This document shows positions 47,161-58,043 of a stretch of 64,000 nt of DNA, in pieces. A model generated the notes under the pieces. The model was not told where the DNA came from, did no database searches, and worked only from the letters and a program-made list of their open reading frames with translations. This DNA is from Welwitschia mirabilis. Taxonomy: Eukaryota > Gnetophyta > Gnetopsida > Welwitschiales. The number at the start of each line of letters is the position of its first letter. The stretch's first letter is position 1. Location: assembly GCA_051453625.1 (NCBI GenBank), contig JBOZIK010000001.1, positions 151,085,996-151,149,995 on the forward strand. Reading direction: 5' to 3'. The translations under genes were made by a program, and so were the position numbers.

Positions 47161-48390
47161 GATTCTTACAACCTTCCATATACATCATTTACTAAGGCCT
47201 CCACTAAAAATAATTCAAAGGAAAATAAAGGAAAGAAACCATCCACCCCTTGTCTTGATAGGTTAAACACGAATCCTACCTTTGATGAACACCTAAAAGC
47301 CTTAATGCAAGAAGTCAATATTAACCTACCCTTTTGGAAATTCTTGCAAGAAAATCCCAAATATTCTAAGCTATGAAAAGATTTAGTAAGAAGGAAGTAA
47401 AAAAGCATCATTCTTAGCAAAGCTTTTCTTGCATAATTTCTTTCCAACTTAGTCATGAAAAAATGTCATAAATTCAAAGACCCCAAGGCTACAACTATTA
47501 GTATTACCTTAGAAGGAAATAAAAGAATTCAGAAGGCTTTGATTGACATAGGTGCAAGTGTAAATGTCATGCCTCTTTACATATGTAAAAGACTTAGGTT
47601 AGAAAGCAAAATTGAACTTACATCTATCATCTTGGAATTAGCTGATACCTTAATCAAGAGACCATTAGGAATTATCAAAGACCTAGTTATCTAAATTGAG
47701 GAATCTTTTTATCCCATTGATATTATCATAATTTAGATAGAATATGATGGAGGATATCCACTACTTTTAGGAAGATCCTTTTTGTGCAACTGCCCATTGT
47801 ATCATTGACACATGATCTAAAATGATGAGATACCTTTTTGACAATAAAGAAATTACCTTAGAGTCCTTGATGTTGCTGAGAAAGACACAAAAACTTATTT
47901 TAATATTAAAGATGAATTGAAACCAACCTTATTTTTATAACATCAACCAATAGAAGAGAGATTGATCATGCTATATGAATCAACTTTGTATGACGACCCC
48001 ACTAAAACAAACTATTTTGAATCTGAGAATGAAGAACATGAAGAATGAGAAGAAGCTCAACATCTTTACTCAATAAAAAAACTTTTTCAAGAGTATCATC
48101 CCATGTCTATTATCCCCATGACAGATGGAATGATAGACCATGATATCATCCATGAGCTTAAGAAATTATCCCAAGGTCTAAATACTTTTTTCTTTCTAGA
48201 AACCAAAGAAAAACCTTGATAATCAGTGACCTTCTCACTCCTTAATAAGAATCCAATTTAACTTTACTCTTAAAATCAAAGGAAAATGCTTTTGCTTGGA
48301 CACATAAAGATTTAGATGCCATTCCTTTTTCCATAGTTCAACATAAAATATATCTTAAAGATAATGCCAAACCTATTAGGCAACCCTAAA
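47161..48390 (+). pseudogene. protease and linker, copy D
   Basis: Open frames 47149-47376 and 47455-47694 cover the spacer and protease. The active site at 47545-47553 is D-I-G inside ALIDIGASVNVMPL, the only copy in the window that keeps both Asp and Gly. Flap and C-terminal strands follow (ILELADTLIKRPLGIIKDLVI). The linker 47900-48390 has one palindromic module (48094-48138) and some stops. Confidence 0.85.
48094..48138. repeat. palindromic module inside pol linker, copy D
   Basis: ATCATCCCATGTCTATTAT, CCCCATGACAGATGGAATGA, TAGACC; reads YHPMSIIPMTDGMID in the pol frame. Confidence 0.65.
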
Positions 48391-49160
48391 AAAGACTAAA
48401 TCTGGCCCTTAAACAAATCATCAAAGATGAAATCATTAAACTTGTGAATGCTAGAATTATATATGCCATAGCTAATAGTAAGTGGGTTAGTCCTTTAATA
48501 GTAGTTTCAAAAAAAGAAGGGAAATTGAGAATGTGCATTAACTTTAGAAAACTCAATGAGGTCACTAAAAAAGATCATTGCTTTTTACCCTTTCTTGATC
48601 AAGTTCTTGATAGAATCTAAGGATATTCCTACTATTGTTTTCTTGATGGGTATAGTGGCTATAATCATATTTGCATACCAAGTGAAGAGCAAGCTAAAAC
48701 TACTTTCACATCTTTCTTTGGAACCTTTACTTTCAAATAAATTCCCTTTGGACTTTGCAATGCCCCTGGAACCTTTCAAAGAATCATGATGGGAATTTTT
48801 TCTGATATGATAAAAGACTATTAAAATTTTTATGGATGACTTCTCCATCTTTGGTGATACTTTTAAAAAACCTATAATGAGATTAGAAAAAGTCCTTAAT
48901 CAATGTATTAAAAGTGATTTACACTTGAGCTAGGAAAAGAGTTTTCTCCTTGTCCAACATGGAATTATTTTAGGTCATTACATTTCAAAAGAAGGGGTTA
49001 GGATGAACTCCTCAAAAGTGGATATCATTAAAAACCTCAATCCTCTAACTAATGTCAAATAAGTTAGATCTTTCTTTAGGCATGTTGGTTTTATTAACGA
49101 TTCATTCATGACTATGCTAAAACTTATAAGCCTCTTTACTCCTTACTTGAAAAAGATGTT
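48391..49160 (+). pseudogene. reverse transcriptase pseudogene, copy D
   Basis: Near-complete RT. One frame runs from RLNLALKQ to the MMGIFSDMI block with only two stops, and includes IVVSKKEGKLRMCINFRKLN, FLDGYSGYN (first Asp kept) and FGLCNAPGTFQR. A frameshift near 48822 precedes the catalytic box, which is intact in the next frame (FMDDFSIFGDTF, about 48830-48866). The thumb (LGHYISKEGVRM) is also readable. Apart from two stops and one or two indels the domain is well kept. Confidence 0.9.
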
Positions 49161-49724
49161 AAATTTGAATGGACTGATTCATGCCAACTTGCTTTCAAAA
49201 CCCTTAAGGAACATATCTCTTCTGAACCTATTGTCATGGGTCTCAATTGGAACAAAGAATTTGAACTTATGTGTGATGCAAGCAACATTGTGATAGGAGG
49301 GGTTATGAGCCAAAAATATGAAAATGGTTTCAAAATTATATCTTATCTTAGAAAAACTTTGTCAAGTACCCAATCCAACTACACTACCACTGAGATACAA
49401 GTGTTTGCTATTATTTTTTGCTTAGATCATCTTCGACATTACCTTCTTGATTTTTATATCAATGTTTACATCGATCATGTAGCCATCTGCTATCTCATGA
49501 CTAAAGACGATTCGAGTGCCAGACTTATTAGGTGGATTCTTTTAACACAAGAATTTAATCTTACCATTATTAATAAGGCTAGAAAACATAACAGCATTAC
49601 TAATCATCTTTCTCGACTTTCTTGCTCCAATGATAAAACTCCCATTAATGATTTCTTTCTTGATGAGCAACTCTTTGCAATTAAAAAATTATATGCTATC
49701 TCATCTTCTTATCTCACTCCTTAG
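49161..49724 (+). pseudogene. RNase H domain of copy D, uninterrupted frame
   Basis: The longest gap-free open frame of the window, 162 codons from 49236, spans RNase H and the spacer to integrase. In order: LMCDASNIVIGG (first Asp), NYTTTEIQVFA (Glu), NVYIDHVAICYL (third Asp), RLIRWILLTQEFNL, a decayed DHLSRL (ITNHLSRL), and TPINDFFLDEQLFAIK. All three acids are in place. It is a fragment of a former pol polyprotein, not a gene in its own right: there is no promoter, and stops lie on both sides. Confidence 0.9.
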
Positions 49725-51047
49725 TATGATGATATCATGAATTATCTTATAACTATGAAGACCCCTTAGCATTAGAAATATAATCAACAGAAAACTTTTC
49801 TCCATAGGATCAATGACTATGAATGGAATAAGCCTCATATTTATAGATGTTCAAAGATCAAATTATGTGTAAATGTATGCCTAAATGAAAAACATTAGAA
49901 ATCTTAAAACTATCATAGTGGAGTTTGTGGGGGATAACTTAGTGGCCAAAAGAATGCCATGAAAATTCTTTACTTTGGTTTTTATTGGCCTACTTTTTTC
50001 AAGAATTTATTTGACTTTTCTTGAAAGTTTGATGCTTGTTAATGCTATGGTAGCCTAACTCGTTCTCATGATATGCTCCTCAAACCCATACTTGAATGTG
50101 AATCTTTTGATTATTGGGAAATTAACTTTTTAGACCCAATTACACCACCTTATAATGAGAAAAATTATATTCTAATAGCTATGGATTATGTTACTAAATG
50201 GGTTGAAGTTGCTCCTACCACAAAAAATGATGCCAAAACCGTTTGCAACTTTGTTTGAACTCATATTTTTCAATGATTTTGTTTTTCACAAATTATCATT
50301 AGTGATCAAGAAACTCACTTTATTAATCACCTCTTTTGAAAACTTCTTCTATTCATTGATGTTGAACATAGAATTGATTATGCCTATCATCCTCAAACTA
50401 ATGGTCAAGCTGAAGATACAAGTGGAAAGATTAAGAAAATGCTTCAAAAATTAGTCTCTGTCAATAAGAAGACGTGGTCCTTTAAACTTAATGATGTTCT
50501 TTGGACTTACCATACTACTTACCCTAACTCTCTAGGTTTCTTACCATATGGATTGATGTATGGTAAATTATGTGTATTACCATTTGATGTTTACTACAAT
50601 TCTTATTGATTCACCCATCAACTTAACATTGTTGATTTGAATTAAAATCTTTAAATCCATCTAGCCCAACTTGATCATTTAGATGAAAAATGTACTCATG
50701 CCCTACATCGTCAACTTATTCACAAGACTCAAGTCAAGTTTTGATATAATAAAAAGATTATTTATAAATAGTTTACACCTTGCCAAATTATCTTATTGTA
50801 TGACATCTGAGTACACCTTCTACATAACTAATTAAATTCTAAATGGTTAGGTACTTGTCTTATCACAAAAGTACATTCAAAAGATTCTATTGAAGTTTTC
50901 AATTTAAATACTAGAGAAATCCAAAAAGCTAATGGACAAAGGTTAAAACTTTATGAGTCATCTCCTGATAAAATATTGAACATAATAGAAGCACTTATTT
51001 TGGTAGCCCCTCTTCAAGAGGAGGACCTTTCTTTTGTCACTATCTAA
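49725..51047 (+). pseudogene. integrase pseudogene, copy D
   Basis: The most complete integrase here. The zinc-finger region at about 49900-50055 has lost some ligands (CxxC reads FDAC). The core starts near 50105 and runs to 50420: WEINFLDPI (first Asp is Asn), YVTKWVEVAPTTKNDAKTV, IISDQETHF (second Asp kept), YHPQTNGQAE (Glu kept). The C-terminal region has HLAQLDHLDEK and REIQKANGQRLKLYES. The family stop is at 51045-51047. Frames 50073-50258 and 50188-50454 are pieces of it and a shadow. Confidence 0.9.
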
Positions 51048-52980
51048 ATTCTTTCTTGACTCATTCCTTTGATCACAATCATGTTATCACTTAAACATCT
51101 TTAACTTGACATATGTATTTACTTATAAAGTTTTCATAATAAGTAATATTTTACTTGAATATTTACAATGATAAAATCGGCTTAATCCAATTTTTAGACA
51201 TTCGTATGTCTTTGAACTTCATTTAGAAGGAATATGCCTTAATTCTTTTATTTTCTTTCAATTATCTGAGTAATTAGTTATTTTTGTAGAATATTATTTT
51301 ATTACTCATCTCATTTCTTTACTTTTATCCTTATAAGTATCTAATCATGCGAAATGGTACTTAAAAGAAAAAGATAGAAAGAGAGAGAGAAGAGAAAAGT
51401 AAAGAATAAAAAAGGAAAAAAACTACCATGCTCTTTCATGTTGTATCTTTACAAACATGGTAATCATGATGTCTGACCACAGCACTGAGGTAAATATTCT
51501 CAAGAGAGGCCTTTGGCAGTCCAATATGGAAGCTATGGAAACTCCATTAAGGGGTCAGTTGGCCATGCTGTATGAGTCCTTACTCCTCTGACAGTGGTTG
51601 CTCTCTCTTCATCATAGAAAAATAAATCACTTTTCTTTATTTTCTTTCTAGTACTTCTACAAGATCACTCTACTTTCTAGATTTTAGTATTTGTTTTGAT
51701 ATGGTAGCTTATAAGTTCTTATCTTTTAATAGATTTCTATATTATTATTTATTATTTAATAACATTAGCATACTAGAAATCATCATAATCATTGCCTAAT
51801 TGAGTGGAACTTTATGAATTCTTACATTATGTCATGCATCACTAATCAAGTGATTTTATGATTATTTCTAAGGGAATTTGTTAGGTTAGCATTAGGGTAA
51901 TAAATCAATCTTCTTCATATTCCTAGTTGTCCATCTTTATTTTTGTTTTTCTTTATTTGTCTTATTGGATTTTCATTATTTATTCATACTTTTTTTAGCA
52001 TTATATCATGAACCTAATCATTTTCTAGTTTCTTGTTATATTTTATAAAGGATTGTTATTTATTTCTGATAGGTTTCCTTGATCTGATGAGTTCCCACAC
52101 TTCCTGTGTTTGGGCACATTTGAGGCATCTTTAAGAATTACTTTTTTTCCTTTCGTACATTTTTCTCTATTAGTGCCTTTCATTTCTTCATCATGTGTTT
52201 GCATTTTTGGCTATTTTTGCTTTTTGCTATGTTCTTTTTATTGCATTTCTACATTTTCTAATTTACTTTTTCAAGTTTAGCATTCCTCTCTAAATTACCT
52301 CTTTTGGGGTTTATCGTCCTCCTTTATCATTCCCATAATAGAGGGGATGACACTCCTTTTCTATTTATGGTGCAATTTGGGACGTCTTGCTTCTCCTAGG
52401 GGTAGGACACCTTTTTGGGTGTTAATCTATGATGATTAAGATAATTTTTTTAAATTATGAGTGTTCACGATCTAATTTTATGATGGATTATTTTGGATGA
52501 GTTTTTCATGCAATTTGAATAAATTCTTTAGAGAATTCATGAACTTTTTTTTTGACAAGATCTAGTAGCATTTTCACATGTTTTCCATTAGTCATGTTTT
52601 TAGATCATCTAATTTATGCTATATTTATTTTTGTTTCTTGCCTTTTTGATGAATACTCATGAATTTCAAAACATCATGTTCTAGAAATAATATTACTTAA
52701 GCTATCATAATAGTCCATTGTCATTATTCTATATTATGCATACATAGTTTCATTTTTATGAGCCATCAAGTTACATTTTATGATTTCTATATGTGTATTG
52801 CTTTTATTCTATAGTGACATGCTTAATTAGGGGGCTTAGAAAATTTTTTATCATTTGTATTAATTACCTATTAATGATATCATTTTCTATGAACTTAATT
52901 TACATCTTGGAAACATTGTTTTTATCTTAGATAAATTGGCATGTAATCTAGTTGATTACTTACTTTGTTAGGGACTAGCA
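51048..52980 (+). other. long noncoding 3' region of copy D
   Basis: 1.9 kb without coding capacity. A purine tract (51365-51420) is followed by the conserved block 51475-51615 and a palindromic module at 52311. This is the only uninterrupted reference for the 3' region in copies C and D. Confidence 0.7.
52311..52356. repeat. palindromic module, copy D 3' region
   Basis: ATCGTCCTCCTTTATCATT, CCCATAATAGAGGGGATGAC; matches the module at 42991. Confidence 0.7.
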
Positions 52981-52998
52981 AGGCTAAGTCAGAGTCTA
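52981..52998 (+). other. polypurine tract, copy D
   Basis: AGGCTAAGTCAGAGTCTA, followed by TGTTGCAATGC. Confidence 0.7.
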
Positions 52999-53234
52999 TG
53001 TTGCAATGCTAATTTATAGGAATTTGATGGTGTATTTTGAGTACTTTTGTAGGACATTCATATAGTTTTTAATGCAATACTGATGAATATGAAGATCCAA
53101 TAGGATGATCAACAAAACATGTGATACTTATCATTTTTGGCAGTTTTTCATACTTGTTCTAATATTGCAGATGTGGAAGAAGAACTTTATGATGTAAGAA
53201 GATTGACTTAACTTGGAAAAAGAAGCAAAGGAAG

Positions 53235-53480
53235 ACCATCGTCTACACAGTTGTCCTTATGACACAGAGGATGACTACACTACTGACATGGATAAAAACC
53301 TCTGGTGTCAACAGTAGCACATGATAGCAAGGCATCATCCACTCAGTCATCTAGATAACAGATAATATGACGACATTAGTAACATGCGTACAGGGTAGAT
53401 AGTAGCACATGGACATGCAACCTAATAATTTTAGATGGTATCTTTCTCTCTGTCATCTGGATAATAGTCGGGATGGCAAC
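53235..53480. repeat. three palindromic modules, copy D 3' LTR
   Basis: Starts near 53235, 53333 and 53438 (spacing 98 and 105 bp), equivalent to those at 43936, 44049 and 44161. Confidence 0.75.
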
Positions 53481-53599
53481 TATTTTTACATGTCTGTAAT
53501 AAACATCATTGTAAATGAGGTTAAATAACCCATGTGAATAGTTAGAATTTACATTTCCTACCTTTAGGGTTTTTACCTCCAAATATTCAAGTGAAAAAC

Positions 53600-53607
53600 T
53601 ATAAATA
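53600..53607 (+). promoter_or_regulatory. LTR TATA box, copy D
   Basis: TATAAATA after 'gtgaaaaac', conserved with 19233 and 44328. Confidence 0.75.
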
Positions 53608-54356
53608 CCATTTCCATCCTTCATTTTCACTCCATATTTTATACTCAAAACTTGTGACAAAGATTGAAGGATAATAGGTCCATTCCATACTACAGAAAGG
53701 ATTCTCCTTGGTGTTAAGCTGTGTCTCTTTCATTGAAGTGCTATTATTCTGATTATAAGTGGATGTTGTTCTAATTTCTCTTTGGATTAATACAATTTTC
53801 TCTTTCATTTTAATATGGTAAATATCCCTTATGGTTAAGTTGGTCATAGTTTAAGTGACAACCTATTATTTATTTAGATTATAAGAGGAACCTTTGTTAA
53901 GGTTGACCTTGATTAGTAGTAGTAGATTTGCAAGGTACTTTATTTCATTTTATTTCATATTACATTTGCATATTCTTACTTGGATAGATCTCATATTCTA
54001 TGTTGGTTAAGAACTAGTAGTCACTCTTCTTAATTGACATAAGTTATAAAGAAAATAGTCTTTATGATAGAAATACTAGTATCTAAGTAGGATCTATTTT
54101 CATTCCATTTCCATTCACTTGCATTTCATTTTCCTTTATCATAGAATTTAGTTGTTTATTTTCTTTTAGTTTTTATAAGACAAAAAGACTAAAAAATACT
54201 TTGGCAAATCAATTTTCTAACTCTAATCCTAGTGCCTTCATTGGATGATGACATTTAAGTAAACTTCCATCTATACTAGAGTGTGTTTTCTGCAATTTAC
54301 ATGATTTATAAGTTTACCTAAAGGATTTCTAGATTGCATAAATTCACACCGTAATA

Positions 54357-54830
54357 GTCATAACCAAGGAATATGGTTTTACATCAACTACTAAGGATGA
54401 GCATGTAATAAGAATGAACTAATTACTAATAATTCTGAAAATATTGAAGAAGCTTATGAATAATTGTATTTTCATTATGAAGTTATAGCTTGTAAAAATA
54501 AATATTTAATATCTGAATTACCATCTTTACAAACTAAACTTTACTTAGTCACAAAGAGTTAGATAATACTATTAAAAATCTTATAGGTGTAAATAAAATT
54601 ATTTTAATATTAATAAGAGAATTAGGGGCTATAAGGAAACTCAATTATACTACCTCATGCCACTCCAACAATATAAATTCTAGTCACAAAAGGTATGCTT
54701 TAAAGTCTAACAATTTGAATTTCTTGAATATCTAATGTTTCTATTGTGAAGGCCTAAGACATGTTAGATGGTTTTGTCCAATTAGAAAGGGAAATTTTTT
54801 CCATTATAAAAGTGACAAATTTCTATGAAG
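54357..54830 (+). pseudogene. gag C-terminal part of a Sirevirus-like copia element
   Basis: A hydrophilic helix-rich segment (LDNTIKNL-like, after one stop) is followed by a perfect zinc knuckle at 54736-54777, C-x2-C-x4-H-x4-C, reading CFYCEGLRHVRWFCPIRK. This CxxC..H....C followed by CPxRK is typical of gag in copia elements of the Sirevirus group. The N-terminal part of gag and the 5' LTR are absent: the sequence begins at the end of the gypsy LTR. Confidence 0.8.
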
Positions 54831-56460
54831 ACCAAAAGAAATTAATAATTATTCTCTTATTAAATAAAGATGGGTTAAAAAGGATTTTATTAAAGGACTA
54901 TTCATTTAGAACACTCTTAAGGAAAATGATCATCCTAGATGATTCTTAAACATTAGGTGTTTAAGACATATGATAAGTAATAGAAGACAGTTTCAAACAC
55001 TTATCAACTATGATAAAGGATAGGCTTCCTTTACTGACAATTAGAAAGTAGCCATTAAGGAAAAAGGTATGGTATGTAAAGATGATCTTCTAAAAATTGA
55101 TGATGTTTTATATGTAAAGAGCCTTAAGTATAATCCTTTATGTATTAATAAAATGTATTAATAAAATGTATTAATAAAGATCCTTAATCATAATCTTTTA
55201 TGTATTAATAAAATGTATGATAAAGGGAATATAATTATTTTTGATAAAAATAAATGTATGATGAAGAGTATTTCTAGTAATAAGGAAATTTTAGTTGTTC
55301 ATCATATAGGAAACTTGTATTCTATAGGAGACAGATCTAATGATAAAGAGCTTTGTGGCTTTACTCAATAGAGTTAAGAACATCTTTAACATAGAATAAT
55401 GATTCATTCAAATGTTGTAAACTTGAGAACCATATCTCAATAAAATTTGGTTAGAGGGTTATCCAAACTTAGTTTTTCTAATTCTAACTTGTGTGAACAT
55501 TGTCAAGTAGGCAAAATCATAAAATATTATTTTAAATCTAAGTCTAAGATATCCTTAAAAGAAACTCTAGATATATTTCACTTAGATTTATTAGGGCCTA
55601 TAGAAGTTTAAAGTCTAAGTGGTAAGAGATATTTTATAATGGTTGTTAATAATTTTACTCATTATACCTAGGTTGAATTTTTAGATTCTAAATCTGATAT
55701 GTTTGAAAATGCTTGTTGTCTTTGCAAAAAAAAAATTCAAAATAAAAAGGGCTTCACCATTAAAAAAAATTAGATTTAACCATGGATGTGAGCTTAAAAA
55801 TTAAAATTTTGTTAATTTTTATAATAACTATGAAATATTTCATTAGTTTTTAGCTTCTTGAATACCTCAGCAAAATGGGATGGTAGAAAGAAAGAATAAA
55901 GTGTTAATAGAAATGGCAAGGATAATGGTAGGAGAATGTAATCTTTCAAGTTGATTTTGGACTAAGGCTGTAAATACTACTTTCTACATATCAAACAGGA
56001 TCTTTCTAAGGGATGGTACTCAAAGCATCTTTTATGACTATGGAATGGTCAGAAGCCAATGGTAAAATATTTCAAGATTTTTAGTAGTAAATGTATTATT
56101 TTAAATGATAAGAATTTAGATAAATTATAGCCTAAAGGTATGCATGGTATTTTTATTAGATATTCCTTGAAAAGTAAAGCCTATAGAGTTTTTAACTATG
56201 ATTTAAATAATATTAAAGAAGCTATTCATGTCAAAATTTTAGAGTCTAGTAATAATAGCTATATAAATACAGATGATGAGGATGAATCCATACCACTCTT
56301 GATAATAATAGTCAAGGTAATTAGCAATATGTTACAAGCAAAGCTAATGAGAAGGATACTGATAATACTTCTAAACCTACTACTTCTAAAAAATATTCTT
56401 CTCTTCCCCTTAAAATTAGAATGGATCATCTAACTAATTAAATCATTGGGAATCTAGATT
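54831..56460 (+). pseudogene. copia protease and integrase pseudogene
   Basis: The protease site near 54937 reads FLNIRCLRHMISN, so the D-S-G triad has become N-I-R. YVKSLKYNPL, FDKNKCMM and HHIGNLYS blocks follow, then the gag-pre-integrase zinc region (WHRRLGHA equivalent decayed; CEHCQVGK near 55495). In the integrase core, FHLDLLGPIE (about 55578, first Asp kept), GKRYFIMVVNNFTHYTWVEFL, and PQQNGMVERKNKVLIEMARIM (about 55867-55925, Glu kept) are readable. The 97-codon frame 56140-56433 holds the conserved post-integrase SLKSKAYRVFN segment. Several frameshifts. Confidence 0.85.
55121..55240 (+). repeat. 60-bp tandem duplication with 13-bp inner repeat, in copia pol
   Basis: 55121-55180 and 55181-55240 are similar units ('ccttaa', 'taatc', 'tttatgtattaataaaatgt'). 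Between 55141 and 55179 the 13-mer TGTATTAATAAAA occurs three times. The duplication is 20 codons long, so it keeps the reading frame of the protease-integrase spacer. Confidence 0.8.
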
Positions 56461-57260
56461 TAGGGGTAAGCACTAAATGAGATATAAATCATATTTATCA
56501 TTTTTTTTATATCTCATATTGAACCTAAAAATATAGCTAAAGCAAAGAAACATGAAAAATGGTTAGAAGTCATGCAAAAGGAACTCCTATAGTTCAAAAT
56601 AAATGGAGCATGAAAATTAGTGCTAAGACCATAAGGTAAACACATTATTGGTATAAAATGGATTTAAAAAATAAATTATATGAATTAGGCACAATAGTTT
56701 AGAACAAAGCTTGATTGGTGGCACAGTAATATAGTTAAGAAGAAGGTGTAGACTATGAGGAGATCTATGCTTTGGTAGCTACACTTGAATCTATCAGATT
56801 ACTATTAGCTTATGCTTATGTTATGAATATTAAACATTTTCAAATGGATGTTGATAATGCTTTTTTAAATGGTTTTATTGAAGAAGAAGTTTATGTTAAG
56901 CAACCACTAGGGTTCATCGATTCTAATAATCTAGAACATTTGTTTAAGCTTAAAAAGGCTCTATATCAACTCAAGTAATCTCTAAGAGCCTGGTATAATA
57001 GTTTATTAAATTTTTTTCTTTTAGAAAATGAATTTAAAAGTGGTAATGTTAATTCAACTTTATTTATTTAAAAAACTAAAAAAGACATTATTATCCTACA
57101 AATATATGTTGATGACATAGTTTTTGGAGCTACAAATGAAAAACTAACACTTGAATTTTTTAAGATTATGCATAGGAAATTCAAAATGAGCATGCTTGAA
57201 GAGGTCAATTTTTTCTTAGTCTTTCAAATTAAATAGCTCAAGAATGGTATTTTTCTTAGC
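56461..57260 (+). pseudogene. copia reverse transcriptase pseudogene
   Basis: The frame reads a decayed GTKWIFKNK, then YEEIYALVATLESIRLLLAYA; the frame 56772-56978 includes KHFQMDVDNAFLNGFIEEEVYVKQP, with the first catalytic Asp in MDVDNAF. RAWYNSLLNF follows. The catalytic box YVDD at 57105-57116 is intact (IYVDDIVFGATN), then a decayed MSMLEEVNFFL. Stops fall at TAA or TAG for Gln in LKQ-like positions. Ty1/copia order (integrase before RT) is clear. Confidence 0.9.
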
Positions 57261-58043
57261 CAATCAAAAAAAGTTAAGAAGCTTCTAAAGAAGTACACTT
57301 ACTTAAGTGAAAGAGATTTTCACTCCCATGTTTACATCCACAAAAATAAGCAAGGATGAATTAGGTAAACATATAAATCAATTCATGTATCAAGGTATGA
57401 TTGGTAATTTATTATATTTAACCTCCCATAGATCTAATATTTCTCTTAGTATAAGCATATGTGCTTAATATCAATTCAATCATAAGGAATCTAATCTCTC
57501 TTCAGTGAAAAGATTTTTTTTAATATCTTAAACATACAAGCAATTTTAGTATTTGGTTTCCTAGGATAGCTCACTTAATCTAGTTAGATATAGTAATGCA
57601 GATTAGTTAGATGCATAGATGATAGAAAAAGTACAAATAAAGCATGTTACTTTCTTGGAAATTATCTTGTTGCTTAGAGTTATATGAAACAAAGCTTGAT
57701 ATTCCTCTTCATGGGTAAAGCTAAGTACATATCTACTAGATCCTATTACATTCAATTGTTATGGATGATGCACACCTTATGCAATTACAGAGTTGAAATA
57801 AAAAGTAGTTAACTCTTATGTGATAATACCAGTGTCATTAACATTGCTAAGAACCCTATGTAGTAGTTATGAAATAATCATATTGACATTAGGTATTACT
57901 TCATCAGAAAACATGTTCAAAGAAGTACAATCAAGCTTGATTATGTACCTATAAACAAAAAACTCATTGATATATTTACCAAGCCTCTTTCTAAAGGGAG
58001 ACTTGATCTTTTAAGAGTTGAGTTGGTCATAGGAACATGTTAA
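57261..58043 (+). pseudogene. copia RNase H and pol end
   Basis: Decayed RNase H: SLISIC-like and CDNTSVINIAKNP (about 57820-57860, Asp kept), then HIDIRYYFIRKHVQ, and the typical copia pol terminus DIFTKPLSKGRLDLLRVELVIG ending at the TAA 58041-58043. This makes the right border of copia pol exact. Confidence 0.85.

Larger units (their letters stand above)
52999..54356 (+). mobile_element. 3' LTR of copy D
   Basis: Begins TGTTGCAATGC, the least decayed start in the window, and ends CACACCGTAATA, where GTAATA is a doubly C-to-T changed GCAACA. At 1358 bp it has three palindromic modules and a TATA box. The next base onward is copia gag sequence, so this LTR end marks the junction of the gypsy array with the copia element. 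Confidence 0.9.

Noticed and set aside
47166-49333. Minus-strand open frames of 96, 87 and 65 codons in copy D
   Set aside because: Antisense of well-supported protease, RT and RNase H readings.
53376-53847. Minus-strand open frames of 94 and 82 codons
   Set aside because: They lie within the copy D LTR, which is noncoding and colinear with the LTR at 43702.
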